Shown here one piece after another: positions 16,062 through 25,335 of a stretch of 60,505 bases of DNA. Numbering within the stretch: position 1 is the stretch's first letter; each line of letters begins with the position of its first letter. Under the pieces are notes generated by a model. It did not search any database. It was not told where the DNA came from and saw nothing but the letters and a program-made list of their open reading frames with translations. A program made the translations under genes and the position numbers. Source of the stretch: an uncultured Collinsella sp. (GTDB lineage: Bacteria; Actinomycetota; Coriobacteriia; Coriobacteriales; Coriobacteriaceae); contig CABRHH010000014.1 of the NCBI GenBank assembly GCA_902470695.1, forward strand, positions 1-60,505, read 5' to 3'.

Positions 16062-17290
16062 TGGCGCGGGCGGATGTGCGACCGGGCAAGATCGGCCTGA
16101 TCGGGCGGGTCGACCTGGCCGGCAAACTCTTTGACGGCCAGACGGTGAAGACGCGTATGATGCATCGTCTGCTGTGCGAGCGCTATGGTGCCGAAAACGT
16201 TGTGGTGGCCGATACGTGCGGCTATCGGAGCCGACCCCTGGTGGTGACGCGCGCTGTGGTGCGCTGCCTGGTGCAGTGCGATGACGTTGTGGTGCTGCTG
16301 TCGGCTAACGGGCGCCGCGCGCTGTTCCCGCTGCTCGCTCTTGCTGCGAGGCGTGGGGGCAAGCGTGTGTACCACAACCTGATCGGTGGTTGGCTTGCGC
16401 GCCACCTGGAGCAGCATCCGGCGTGGGTGCGCCACCTCAATGCGTTCGAGGTCAATTGGGTTGAGTCGCATGCCCTGGTTGATGCGTTGACGGCCCAGGG
16501 GGTGGTGAACGCCGAGTACCTGCCCAACTTCAAGTACTTCGACGAAGCGGCGGAGGCCGGGACCGGCATGCGTGCGGAGGCCATCGCGTGTGCGGAGGTT
16601 GCCGCGCGGGCGGACAGGCGCGATGGGATTGTCGGCCGTACCGGTGCCGCTGGCGCAGCCCCCATCGATTCTGCTGTCGGCGATGCGGACCACGCCGGTG
16701 AATCTGGGGCGACGGGCGCCGGCGCGCGTGCGGAGGGGCCCGTGCCCGTGCGTTTCTGCACGTTCAGCCGCGTGACCGCCGAAAAAGGCGTGGGCGATGC
16801 GGCGCGCGCTGTGGAGCAGCTCTGCAGCGAGGGCCTGTCGTGTACGCTGGACGTGTTCGGCCCCATCGACCCGTCCTATCGGCAGGCGTTCGAGCAGGTG
16901 CTGTCCACGTGCTCGCGTGTGTTCTACCGAGGGTGTGCGGCGCCCGAGCGGGGTGCCGAGGCCATCGCCGCCTACGATGCCCTGCTGTTTCCCACCAGCT
17001 GGAAGGCGGAGGGCGTGCCCGGTACGGTGATCGATGCGCTGGCCGCCGGAGTCCCGGTGATTGCCGCCCGCTGGCCGTATCACGACGAGATGCTGGCCGA
17101 CGGCGTGACGGGCCTGGGGTATCCCTTCGGCCATAACGAACTGCTGGCTGATGCCATGCGGCGCTTCATGGACCCTGCAACCGACGTGGACGCTATGAAG
17201 CGCGCCTGCATTGTGCGTGCGGCGGCGTACGCACCGCAGGCGGTAGCGCAGCGCATCGTGGCACGGATCGGGAAGCGGGGGTGCGCATGA
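16061..17290 (+). CDS. Family 1/4 glycosyltransferase with Ala-rich interdomain insert
   Basis: 409-residue GT-B glycosyltransferase. The C-terminal Rossmann domain has FCTFSRVTAEKGVGDAARAV, LDVFGPID and the donor-site segment FPTSWKAEGVPGTVIDALAAGVPVIAA. Between the two Rossmann domains, residues about 162-226 are an Ala/Gly/Asp-rich low-complexity stretch not expected in the family. The start overlaps the previous stop by one base (TGATG). Likely one of the chain-building transferases; donor unknown. Confidence 0.9.
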   Translation: MARADVRPGKIGLIGRVDLAGKLFDGQTVKTRMMHRLLCERYGAENVVVADTCGYRSRPLVVTRAVVRCLVQCDDVVVLLSANGRRALFPLLALAARRGGKRVYHNLIGGWLARHLEQHPAWVRHLNAFEVNWVESHALVDALTAQGVVNAEYLPNFKYFDEAAEAGTGMRAEAIACAEVAARADRRDGIVGRTGAAGAAPIDSAVGDADHAGESGATGAGARAEGPVPVRFCTFSRVTAEKGVGDAARAVEQLCSEGLSCTLDVFGPIDPSYRQAFEQVLSTCSRVFYRGCAAPERGAEAIAAYDALLFPTSWKAEGVPGTVIDALAAGVPVIAARWPYHDEMLADGVTGLGYPFGHNELLADAMRRFMDPATDVDAMKRACIVRAAAYAPQAVAQRIVARIGKRGCA

Positions 17291-17432
17291 TCGGATGCAG
17301 ACGCGGTGCCGCCGGGCGCGCGTGTGGGGCGAAAGGCAGCGCCGTGTCGCCTGTGCCGCCGGTCCGCCTGTGCGCCTTCGCCCCCGCGCGTCTTGCCTGG
17401 TGGCAGGCTGCTATACGGAGAGGCGGCCTGCT

Positions 17433-18701
17433 ATGACGGCCGCGCAAACGTATCTGTTCTACGCGGCGGTCTGCATCGTCTGCCTGCTGTGCGCCTGGCA
17501 TGCCGAGCGCAACGGCACACGGCGCGGGCTGGTGCTCTGCGCGCTGATCCTGACCGGCGTCGCCGGTTTCCGCGCATTCGACGTGGGCATCGATACGCTT
17601 CCCTACAAGGCGGGTATCGAGTACTTCCATGCGTACGGCCGCGTCAACTGGATGACGAGCTTTTCACATGGCTACGGTGTGTTCGCCTCCCTGCTGCTGG
17701 GGGCATCCGGGAGCTATTCGTTCGTGTTGCTGGCTCAGGCGGCCATCACCAACGGGCTGGTGCTGGCGCGCTTTTGGGACCTGCGGCACACGTGCTCGCT
17801 GACCTGCATGGTGCTGACGTATCTCGGCACCGCCTACTTCGTGACGTTGTGCATCACCTGCCAGTATGTGGCCATCGCCCTGGTTTTCTACGGGTCCCGC
17901 TTCGCTGATACGGGCAGGCCGGTGATCTATGCCCTGTTCATCGTTGCCGCCTCGGCGCTGCATACCAGCGCGTTGATCGCCTTCGCCGACATCGGGCTGC
18001 GCTACTGCAGCTTTAAAGGGGCTTCTCCGCTGGGGCTGGTCGTGCGGCTGTTCGCCCTCGCTGCGTCCCCGATAGCCGCGATCGCGGTGTGGCGGACGCT
18101 TGCGGAGCGGTACGCGAGCTATGCGGGGAACGAGTCGTCGCTGGGTTTGATGGTGTTTGCCCAGATGGCGGTCTTTGTTGTGGTTCTGCTGGTGAGCGGG
18201 TACTTTGCCCGGGAGGGCTCCCGCCGCCGCGGGACGGGCCGAGGCGGTGGCGGCCGGGCCCTCGAAGACAGAGGTGTCAGCGGGCGGCGCGGGCCTTGCC
18301 TGGGAGCCGACGCCGCGGGGCTCGATGAGCGGCGTCGCGTCCGCGGCGCCGATGGGCGACGTGTGGGCAGCCTTGCCGCCGCCGACCCTTCCGACGCTGC
18401 TCAGAGCGGCTCGATGAGAGCCGAGCTTGCGCACGCTGCGCCCTATGCGGTCAGGCTCTACGCGGTGGGGCTGCTGCTGAGCGCGGCGTCGTATGTGATC
18501 GCGAACGCCGGGCGTATTGCGTACTACTTCACCCTCTACGGGGCGGTGTGCTTCGGCGCGGCGGCAAAGCATGCCAGCACGTCGAAGAGCCGCCTTGCCT
18601 GCGCAATCCTCATCTTCGGCTGGCTCGTGGCCTATGCCGTCTACACCTATTTCCTCCATGAGGGGCTGGGTATCGTCCCCTACGCGTTCGTATGGTGCTA
18701 G
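17433..18701 (+). CDS. EpsG-like membrane protein, candidate glycan polymerase
   Basis: 422-residue polytopic membrane protein resembling EpsG-family polymerases: GVAGFRAFDVGIDTLPYKAGIEYF after the first two helices, then about ten hydrophobic segments. EpsG-like proteins fill the Wzy role of joining repeat units outside the membrane. Residues about 260-329 form a long Arg/Gly-rich hydrophilic insert in a loop that appears cytoplasmic. The start at 17433 is preceded by GGAGAGG with 9-base spacing; about 140 GC-rich bases separate it from the previous gene without another gene. Confidence 0.78.
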   Translation: MTAAQTYLFYAAVCIVCLLCAWHAERNGTRRGLVLCALILTGVAGFRAFDVGIDTLPYKAGIEYFHAYGRVNWMTSFSHGYGVFASLLLGASGSYSFVLLAQAAITNGLVLARFWDLRHTCSLTCMVLTYLGTAYFVTLCITCQYVAIALVFYGSRFADTGRPVIYALFIVAASALHTSALIAFADIGLRYCSFKGASPLGLVVRLFALAASPIAAIAVWRTLAERYASYAGNESSLGLMVFAQMAVFVVVLLVSGYFAREGSRRRGTGRGGGGRALEDRGVSGRRGPCLGADAAGLDERRRVRGADGRRVGSLAAADPSDAAQSGSMRAELAHAAPYAVRLYAVGLLLSAASYVIANAGRIAYYFTLYGAVCFGAAAKHASTSKSRLACAILIFGWLVAYAVYTYFLHEGLGIVPYAFVWC

Positions 18702-18738
18702 AGGCGCGGTCCCTGCATGTATCAGAAGCGGAGTGCAT

Positions 18739-19989
18739 ATGAAAACACTGGTTATCGATCGAGCCGGTATGGGCATGGGCGGTATCGAGGCGAACTATGC
18801 GAACATCATGGCCTATGCCCTGTCCCGGGACTATCGGGTATGCTGGCTTACCACCGAGGCGCACGAGCGCACGTCGAGCTTCAAGACCGTGACCGACGAC
18901 ACGCGTGTGGAGAAGCATTATGTGAAGCGAACGCCCTTCGGCCCGCTCTACCCGCGACTCACCTTTGCGCCGGATGAGGAGGTCGTGGTCCTGACATCGG
19001 ACTTTTTGCGATACCTCATCAGCCACGCTGCCTTCAAGAAGGGGTCGTGCCGCTCGTTTTCCCATCTGCTTACGGTGGCGCATTTCAAGGGGTTCGCCAT
19101 CTTTCCGGAGCGGTGCTTTGACGAGGGGCAGATGCGGCGGCGCTGGAACGGCCGGCTCGCCGTCGCTGCATCGTGGCTTGCACGCACCGGGTCGGTGGTG
19201 GGATTCTCCCGCGTCCACCTGGAAACCTTCGAGAAGAACTATGGTGTCCCGGTCGCCGACAAGGACGAAAAGCTCATCCCGCCGGTGTTTGCACTGGATC
19301 GTCCCGACGAGTCGCAGGTCCGCGCCCGGGCGGCCGGGCGCACCGAGTTGTTCCGCATCATCACCTGCTCGCGGTTCGATTTCCCGCACAAGGGCTATGT
19401 GCTGGGCCTGATCCGGGCGTTCGAGCAAATACACGAACGGCACCCGCAGGCCCGGCTCGTGGTGGTGGGCTTCGGCGAGGGCGAGGCGTGCGTGCGGGAG
19501 GCCGTGGAGAAGCTCGCCCCCGCCTGTCGGGGCGCGGTGGAACTCGCCGGCTCGCTTGCTCCCGACCAGCTGAAGGAGCGCATGGCCGCCTGCCATCTCA
19601 ATGTCGGGGTGGCCGGCGCGCTGCTGCGCGGGGCCGAGTGCGCGCTGCCCAGCATCGTGATGCGTCACTATACGGAGGAGTTCGAGGGTTACGGCCTGTT
19701 CGCGGAAGTGGGCAAGAAGATGTCCGACGAGCCGGGCTCGGACATGACCGCGCTGGTCGAGGGGCTTATCACCTGCTCCGACGACGAGTACACGGCGCAG
19801 TCTCTCGCCGCGTTCGACAAGGTGGATGCGCTGTTTGCCGCCAACCCGGAGTTCGTGTTCGAGCAGCCCGCCATCGGCGCCGAGGCGGCGCCCGTGCCGG
19901 CATTGGTCGCTCGGCTCCTGTTCGGGATTCGGCTGGGCTTCGAGAAGCTCGCGCACCGCTCGCCGTTTGAGGACCGGGACCGTGGATAG
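18739..19989 (+). CDS. Family 4-type glycosyltransferase
   Basis: 416-residue GT-B glycosyltransferase. It begins with MKTLVIDRAGMGMGGIEANYANIMAYAL, the N-terminal Rossmann domain with the GG loop. The C-terminal domain has ITCSRFDFPHKGYVLGLIRAFEQI and ARLVVVGFGEGEACVREAVEKL; the canonical ExxxxE pair is replaced by a divergent AGALLRGAECALPSIVMRHYTEEFEGYG segment. GCGGAG precedes the ATG at 5-base spacing. It probably extends the repeat unit. Confidence 0.85.
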   Translation: MKTLVIDRAGMGMGGIEANYANIMAYALSRDYRVCWLTTEAHERTSSFKTVTDDTRVEKHYVKRTPFGPLYPRLTFAPDEEVVVLTSDFLRYLISHAAFKKGSCRSFSHLLTVAHFKGFAIFPERCFDEGQMRRRWNGRLAVAASWLARTGSVVGFSRVHLETFEKNYGVPVADKDEKLIPPVFALDRPDESQVRARAAGRTELFRIITCSRFDFPHKGYVLGLIRAFEQIHERHPQARLVVVGFGEGEACVREAVEKLAPACRGAVELAGSLAPDQLKERMAACHLNVGVAGALLRGAECALPSIVMRHYTEEFEGYGLFAEVGKKMSDEPGSDMTALVEGLITCSDDEYTAQSLAAFDKVDALFAANPEFVFEQPAIGAEAAPVPALVARLLFGIRLGFEKLAHRSPFEDRDRG

Positions 19990-21439
19990 CGCCGCGCTCA
20001 AGCACTCAACGATCGCCTCGATCGCCTGGAAGCTCTTCGAAAAGGGCGGACGCGCCGCCGTGGAGCTGGCGGTGCAGGTTGTCATGGCTCGCTTGCTGGC
20101 GCCGGCGCAGTTCGGCGCGCTGGCGGTGATGCTCGTCTTCGTCAACACCGGCAACGTCATCGTGCAGTCGGGGCTCAACACCGCGCTCGTGCAGACACCC
20201 GATATGGACGATGTGGACTGCTCGACGGTGTTCTGGATGAGCTTGGCGCTGGCGCTTGCCATGTATGCCGCGCTGTTCGTGTGCGCGCCTGCCATCGAGG
20301 GGTATGCGGCAGCCGGCAAGATCGCATGGCCCATGCGCGTCCTCGGCCTGGTGTTTCTGCTCAACGCCCTGAACTCCGTGCAGATCGCCATCGTGCAGCG
20401 CAACCTGCAGTTGCACAAGGTCTTCCGGGCCACCATTCTGGCGGTGCTGGTGTCGGGGGCGGTGGGTGTTGCGCTGGCGGTGCTGGCGGCAGGGCTGTGG
20501 GCGCTGGTGGTCCAGCAGTTGTGCTATGCGCTCGTGAACTGCGCGGCCATGGCGGCGCAGGTGGCATGGCGCCCGCGTGCGGCGTTCGATGTGCATCGGG
20601 CCCGCGAACTGCGCTCGTTCGGGTGGAAGATCCTGGCCGCTGCCCTGCTTGAGCAACTCTACCAGGGTGTGTCCGATCTCATCGTGGGCAAGAAGTACAC
20701 GCCGGCGGCCCTGGGGTTCGTCTCGCAGGGCAAGAAGTACCCGCAGGCGCTGGGGACGGTGCTCGACGGGGCGATCCAGCCGGTGATGCTGTCGGCGGTG
20801 TCGCGCGTGCAGGGCGATGCCGCCATGGTGAAACGGCTGGCCCGGCGTGCGCTCAAGACCTCGACGTATCTGATCTTTCCCATGATGACGCTCGTGGGCA
20901 CCGCAGCCGACCCGCTCGTACGGTTGCTGCTCGGCGAGCAGTGGGTGCCGTGCGTGCCGTTCTTCCAGCTCTATTGCTTCATCTACGCGCTGCTGCCCAT
21001 CCATTCCACCAACCTGCAGGTGATCAACGGCGTGGGCAGAAGCGACCTGTTCCTCATGTTCGAGATTATCCGGAAGTCCTACGCGTTCGCGTTGCTGGCG
21101 ATCGCGGCAATGTGCTTTGCCGAGCCCATCTGGCTGGTGGGCTGCTATGCGCTGGCGAATGTCATCTCCACGTTCGTCAACATGTGGCCCGTGCGCCGGT
21201 TGGTTGGCTACACCTGCAGGGAGCAGTTTTCGGATATGGCTCCGGCGGCGGGGCTCGCGCTTGTCTCCGGTGCGCTTGCGGTTATGGCGGCACGGGCCGC
21301 CGCGGTGCCCGCAGGTGCCGCGGTGCTGCTGCAGGCCGCGGTGATGGCGGCCGCGTACGTGGGGATCTCGGCGCTCGTCCGGGTGGAGGCGTACGCGTAT
21401 CTCAGGGACACGGTGCTCGGCGGCCTGCGGAGACGGTAA
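19982..21439 (+). CDS. Polysaccharide flippase (Wzx/MOP family)
   Basis: 485-residue integral membrane protein with about 12-14 helices of the polysaccharide-transporter / WzxC-like group. The N-terminal STIASIAWKLFEKGGRAAVELAVQVVMARLLAPAQFGALAV and SLNTALVQ-type segment (QSGLNTALVQTPDMDD) are typical. It flips undecaprenyl-linked repeat units across the membrane. The GTG at 19982 (GAGGAC upstream) overlaps the previous gene by 8 bases. With the EpsG-like protein it defines a Wzx/Wzy-type export route. No chain-length regulator is seen in the window. Confidence 0.92.
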   Translation: MDSAALKHSTIASIAWKLFEKGGRAAVELAVQVVMARLLAPAQFGALAVMLVFVNTGNVIVQSGLNTALVQTPDMDDVDCSTVFWMSLALALAMYAALFVCAPAIEGYAAAGKIAWPMRVLGLVFLLNALNSVQIAIVQRNLQLHKVFRATILAVLVSGAVGVALAVLAAGLWALVVQQLCYALVNCAAMAAQVAWRPRAAFDVHRARELRSFGWKILAAALLEQLYQGVSDLIVGKKYTPAALGFVSQGKKYPQALGTVLDGAIQPVMLSAVSRVQGDAAMVKRLARRALKTSTYLIFPMMTLVGTAADPLVRLLLGEQWVPCVPFFQLYCFIYALLPIHSTNLQVINGVGRSDLFLMFEIIRKSYAFALLAIAAMCFAEPIWLVGCYALANVISTFVNMWPVRRLVGYTCREQFSDMAPAAGLALVSGALAVMAARAAAVPAGAAVLLQAAVMAAAYVGISALVRVEAYAYLRDTVLGGLRRR

Positions 21440-21637
21440 AGGGCCGCGGTTGGGCGCCGGGCGCGGGCGGCAGGCGCCGGAGGCGGGCGCGGGCGGCGGG
21501 CGCCGAGTCGAGACCGGTCTGCCCGCGTGGGTTCCGATGCGGACCATCCACGCGGACTGGCGCAACCGTCTGGCGCGCATCAGGCTCCCGCCACCGCTGC
21601 CGGGCACATTGACAACAGGATCGACAGGAGGTCCTTT

Positions 21638-22747
21638 ATGAACGACCGCATACTCGTGACGCGCTCCTCGATGCCGAGCTTCGAAGAGTACTGCGCGGAG
21701 GTGCGCCCGCTGTGGGAGAGTCGCTGGCTGACGAACATGGGCGTTGAGCACCACAAACTCGAGGGTGCGCTGCGGGCCTATCTGGGCATCGACAACGTGT
21801 GCCTGTTCACCAACGGCCACAGTGCGCTCGAGTGCATCCTGGAGGCCATGCAGCTCACAGGCGAGGTCATCACCACGCCGTTCAGCTTCGCCTCCACCAC
21901 CCACGCGATTGCGCGTTCGGGCCTCACGCCGGTGTTCGCCGACGTGAGGCCGCGGGACTGCACGCTCGACCCAGCGTCGATTGAGGCCCTGATCACGCCC
22001 CGCACCTGCGCCATCCTGCCCGTGCACGTGTACGGCAACCTGTGCGACACCGAGGCCATCGAGGCCCTTGCGCGCCGGCATGGGCTCAAGGTCGTCTACG
22101 ACGCGGCGCATGCGTTCGGCGTGGAGCGCCGCGGGGTGTCGGCGGCGGCGTTCGGCGACGCCTCCATGTTCAGCTTCCATGCCACCAAGGTGTTCAACAC
22201 CATCGAGGGCGGTGCGGCGTGCTTCCGCGACCCGGGGATGTACGACGCGCTGAACCAGTGGAAGAATTTCGGCATCACGAGCCCCGAGGACGTTGAGTAC
22301 GTGGGCGGCAATGCCAAGATGAACGAGTTCTGCGCTGCCATGGGCGTGTGCAACCTGCGCCATCTCGACGAGGAGATCGCCCGGCGCCGCTGCGTGGCGG
22401 AGCGCTACTGGGAGCGCCTGGAGGGCCTTGCCGGCGTGCAGGTGTTCCGCCCGCCTGCGGACACGCGGCACAACTACGCCTATCTGCCGGTCCTGTTCGA
22501 CCCGCAGGTGTTCGGCAGCGATCGCGACGAGGTGTTTGAGGCGCTGGCGCGCATCGGCGTGGGTGCGCGCAAGTACTTCTACCCGCTCATCAGCGATTAT
22601 GCCTGCTATCGCAGCGTATATGCCAGCGAGCGCACCCCGGTTGCGCGCCGCATCGCCGCGCGCGTGCTCACGTTGCCGCTGTATGCCGACCTGTCGCTTG
22701 CGGACGTCGACCGCATCTGCGACGCGGTGGCGGGGTGTGCGCGATGA
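21638..22747 (+). CDS. DegT/DnrJ/EryC1/StrS-family sugar aminotransferase
   Basis: 369-residue PLP-dependent aminotransferase that aminates a keto nucleotide sugar. TPFSFASTTHAIARSGLTPVFADV, YDAAHAFGVERRG (Asp binding the pyridine nitrogen) and SFHATKVFNTIEGGA (Lys184 forming the Schiff base) are visible. A strong AGGAGG precedes the ATG. About 200 non-coding GC-rich bases separate it from the flippase. The stop overlaps the next start (ATGA). With the adjacent RmlA it suggests a dTDP-amino-deoxysugar; a 4,6-dehydratase needed for that is not in the window. Confidence 0.94.
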   Translation: MNDRILVTRSSMPSFEEYCAEVRPLWESRWLTNMGVEHHKLEGALRAYLGIDNVCLFTNGHSALECILEAMQLTGEVITTPFSFASTTHAIARSGLTPVFADVRPRDCTLDPASIEALITPRTCAILPVHVYGNLCDTEAIEALARRHGLKVVYDAAHAFGVERRGVSAAAFGDASMFSFHATKVFNTIEGGAACFRDPGMYDALNQWKNFGITSPEDVEYVGGNAKMNEFCAAMGVCNLRHLDEEIARRRCVAERYWERLEGLAGVQVFRPPADTRHNYAYLPVLFDPQVFGSDRDEVFEALARIGVGARKYFYPLISDYACYRSVYASERTPVARRIAARVLTLPLYADLSLADVDRICDAVAGCAR

Positions 22748-23631
22748 AGGGCATCGTGCTTGCCGGCGGTTCCGGTACGCGTTTGCATCCCATAACCAAG
22801 GCGGTGAGTAAGCAACTGCTGCCCATCTACGACAAGCCGCTCGTGTACTATCCGCTGAGCGTGCTCATGCTGGCGGGCATCCGTGAGGTGCTGGTTATTT
22901 CGACCCCGCACGACGTGCCGGCGTTTGAGCGGCTGCTGGGTGACGGCGGCGATCTGGGGATGCGCATAGACTACGCGGTGCAGGAGCGCCCGCGCGGTTT
23001 GGCGGAGGCGTTTGCAATCGGGCGGGAGTTCTTGGCGGGGGAGCCGTGCGCCCTGGTGCTGGGCGACAATCTGTTTCATGGGCAGGACTTGACGAAGCTG
23101 CTCAGGCGCGCCCGGAAAGCGGTCGAGCGCGACGGCGGCGCGGTGGTGTTCGGCTATCCGGTGGCCGATGCCCGGGCGTTCGGCGTGGTTGCGTTCGATG
23201 CGCATCATCGCGTGGAGAGCATCGAGGAGAAGCCTGCGCGGCCCAAGTCCAACTACGCCGTGCCGGGGCTGTATTTCTACGACGGGCAGGTTGCCGATAT
23301 CGCCGCTGGGATCGAGCCGTCGGAACGGGGCGAGCTGGAGATTACCGACGTGAACAATGCCTACCTGCGGCGCGGCTCGCTGTCTGTGGAGCTGATGGGG
23401 CGCGGTATGGCGTGGCTCGACACGGGCACGCCCGAGGGCCTGCTGAAGGCCGCCGAGTACGTGGAGGCGGTGCAGAGCCGGCAGGGCTACTACGTGGCCT
23501 GCCTGGAGGAGATCGCCTATCGGCGCGGGTTCATCGACGCGGCGCGGCTGCGGCGCTTGGGCGAGGAGCTGTGCAAGACGGCCTACGGGTCGTATCTGTT
23601 GGCGGTGGCTCGGGAGGATGCGATTCGGTGA
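22744..23631 (+). CDS. rfbA: Glucose-1-phosphate thymidylyltransferase
   Basis: 295 residues, the normal RmlA/RfbA length. MKGIVLAGGSGTRLHPITKAVSKQLLPIYDKPLVYYPLS is the nucleotide-binding start, LVLGDNLFHGQDL the active-site loop, IEEKPARPKSNYAVPGLYFYD and LEITDVNNAYL the sugar-binding part, and GMAWLDTGTPEGLLKAAEYV the C-terminal block. It makes dTDP-glucose from dTTP and glucose 1-phosphate. It is translationally coupled to the aminotransferase. RmlB, C and D are absent here and must be supplied elsewhere if this feeds a deoxysugar. Confidence 0.96.
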   Translation: MKGIVLAGGSGTRLHPITKAVSKQLLPIYDKPLVYYPLSVLMLAGIREVLVISTPHDVPAFERLLGDGGDLGMRIDYAVQERPRGLAEAFAIGREFLAGEPCALVLGDNLFHGQDLTKLLRRARKAVERDGGAVVFGYPVADARAFGVVAFDAHHRVESIEEKPARPKSNYAVPGLYFYDGQVADIAAGIEPSERGELEITDVNNAYLRRGSLSVELMGRGMAWLDTGTPEGLLKAAEYVEAVQSRQGYYVACLEEIAYRRGFIDAARLRRLGEELCKTAYGSYLLAVAREDAIR

Positions 23632-24099
23632 CCGGGTGTGGCGGCGCGGCAGGGGGCGGTTGGTTGTGCGGCGGCCTGAGCGGGGCGGCGATGGCTGGCG
23701 CGGCTGGCAGCTATGGCTGGCGCGGCAGACGGGGCGGTCCGGCGGCCTGGACGGTGGCTGCGGTTGGCTGGTGCGGCAGGCTGGGCGGCGGCAGAGGGTG
23801 GCCGGGCGCCGCGGCTTGGACGATGGTTGACGTGCCACCCCGGACGGGGCAGCGTTTGGCGGCGGGATGCCCGGTGGTCTGGATGGTGGTTGGCGTCGCT
23901 GCCTGGATGATGGCAGCGGACGGCCAGCGCGCTGATCCGGGCGATGGCTGCGGTTGGCTGGCGCGTCGCCTCGGATGGCGTGCCACTTGGTGGGGGATGC
24001 CCGGTGGAGGTTCGGTGTGACCGACGTGTCGGTTCGCGGGGGCGGGCTTAAGAGCCCGGCTTTCGCAAGCGATGTCAGGTGGTTTGAAAGGTGCAGGGC
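23632..24099. other. Low-complexity G-rich spacer in glycan cluster
   Basis: Strongly G-biased on the plus strand, with degenerate repeats around TGGAYGRTGG and GGTTGGCTGG. No supported gene: in-frame readings are Trp/Gly-rich nonsense. It could be repeat-expanded intergenic DNA or remains of a lost gene. Confidence 0.5.
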
Positions 24100-24615
24100 G
24101 TGTTCGACGATTTCAGGGACGATTATTTCAGATACACAGGTACGCGGCGCGTGTCTCCGCTCGACGTGCTGCGCGATCACTCGCTGAGGTTTCTGCTGTG
24201 CTTGAGGGGCGGGGCGCTGCTGCGCCCCCTGCGCAGGCATCTGGGCGTCAGGTACGGGCTGAGCCTCGGCAACGGGGGCAACATCGGACCCGGTTTGTAC
24301 CTGGGGCATGCGTACGGCATCAACGTGAATCCCGGCGCGCGCCTGGGAAGGAACTGTTCGCTGCACAAGGGCTGTACGGTGGGTCAGGAGAACAGGGGGC
24401 CGCGCCGTGGGTGCCCGACCATCGGCGAGAACGTGTGGATCGGGATCAACGCGACGGTTGTGGGTGCCATCGAGGTCGGGGACGACGTGCTCATCGCCCC
24501 AGGTGCGTACGTGAATCGTGACGTGCCGAGTCACTCGGTCGTCATGGGAAACCCGTGCACGATTCACGCCCGCGCGCATGCGACGGAGGGCTACAACGAC
24601 AACCTGCTCCCGTAG
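24100..24615 (+). CDS. Hexapeptide-repeat acyltransferase (serine-acetyltransferase-like)
   Basis: 171-residue left-handed beta-helix acyltransferase. Hexapeptide repeats run from about residue 60: GNGGNIGPGLYLGHAYGINVNPGARLGRNCSLHKGCTVGQ, then PTIGENVWIGINATVVGAIEVGDDVLIAPGAYVNRDVPSHSVVMGNP. The His in LHKGCTVGQ is in the catalytic position of the CysE-like family. The GTG at 24100 is preferred because GAAAGG precedes it by 8 bases; the GTG at 24091 would overlap that site. As last gene of the glycan locus it probably O- or N-acetylates a sugar, perhaps the amino sugar made by the DegT enzyme. A G-box begins 5 bases after the stop. Confidence 0.87.
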   Translation: MFDDFRDDYFRYTGTRRVSPLDVLRDHSLRFLLCLRGGALLRPLRRHLGVRYGLSLGNGGNIGPGLYLGHAYGINVNPGARLGRNCSLHKGCTVGQENRGPRRGCPTIGENVWIGINATVVGAIEVGDDVLIAPGAYVNRDVPSHSVVMGNPCTIHARAHATEGYNDNLLP

Positions 24616-24620
24616 CACCT

Positions 24621-24697
24621 GCAATTTGGGGACGCAATTTGGGGACGGGGTCGTTTCGTACGGGGACGTGCAATTTGGGGACGGGGTCGTTTCGTGC
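24621..24697 (+). repeat. Three G-box copies after acyltransferase stop
   Basis: One truncated and two full copies in tandem, G-rich on the coding strand, starting 5 bases after the stop codon. They open the largest inward-facing array (24.6-25.7 kb). Confidence 0.9.
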
Positions 24698-24807
24698 ATG
24701 GGGCGCGGCGCTCGGCCGGCTACGGCCGGGTGTCGGGTGCGTGTGGTTGCGGCTGCGTCTCGGCGCGCGTGCGGTTGTGCGTGCGGCTGTCGACTCCGTT
24801 CGTTCGT

Positions 24808-24884
24808 GGGTGCACCCCGGCGCGCACGTGAGGCCGCGGATGTGTCTCGGGCGGTCCGCTGTCGGCTGTGTGCGACTGTCAGCT
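24808..24884 (+). repeat. 77-bp direct repeat, left copy
   Basis: Matches 25336-25411 closely: GGGTGC-CCCCGGCGCGC, then ~13 variable bases, then GTGTCTCGGGCGG-CCGCTG and following bases are shared. Evidence of a segmental duplication within the intergenic array. Confidence 0.8.
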
Positions 24885-25043
24885 ATGTACGACTGTCAGC
24901 TGTGCACCGGCTGATGCAGTTTTCTCTATCTAGCATGAGAGAAATACCAGGTGGATCGGCTGTCACTTATGCGCAATGTATCGGCCTTCCATGGTAGCGC
25001 AGCCAAATCGTACATAGCTGACAATCGTGCACAGCTGACAGTC
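24874..25043 (-). repeat. 170-bp iteron-flanked element, copy 2 (inverted)
   Basis: Same length as copy 1 at 10448-10617 but in reverse orientation. Arms are 17-bp tandem units: 24859-24875, 24876-24892 and 24893-24909 on the left, two inverted units ending at 25043 on the right. The centre is homologous to copy 1. GCTGTGTGC occurs directly outside both ends (24865-24873 and 25045-25053). Confidence 0.8.
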
Positions 25044-25083
25044 AGCTGTGTGCGGCGGGGCCTGTGCACGGCGACGCGAGGGT

Positions 25084-25255
25084 GCAATTTGGGGACGGGG
25101 TTGTTTCGGATTACAGTGAGGCATCTTTCACTCCAGGCATGCACGGATGTCAGCCGTGCTAATGCGGTCGAGCATCCGTCCCGCCGCTGCCGCTCGCGGG
25201 GAACGGCTTCGGTCGTGCAATTTGGGTGCAATTTGGGGACGGGGTTGTTTCGTAC
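25084..25255 (+). repeat. G-box copies with GTTG variant
   Basis: Copies at 25084-25109 and 25217-25255 (the latter preceded by a truncated unit). Both read GGGGACGGGGTTG instead of GGGGTCG, a shared variant that suggests local duplication. Confidence 0.88.
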
Positions 25256-25335
25256 ACAGGGACTGCGGCCCTCGGCCGACTATCGGCTGTGTGCTGCCGT
25301 CAGCTGTGCACCAACTGTCGGACGCGTTCGGTCGC

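Noticed and set aside
23632..24099. Continuation of a coding region after rfbA
   Set aside because: Trp/Gly-rich translation with no family match, after a normal RfbA C-terminus and stop.
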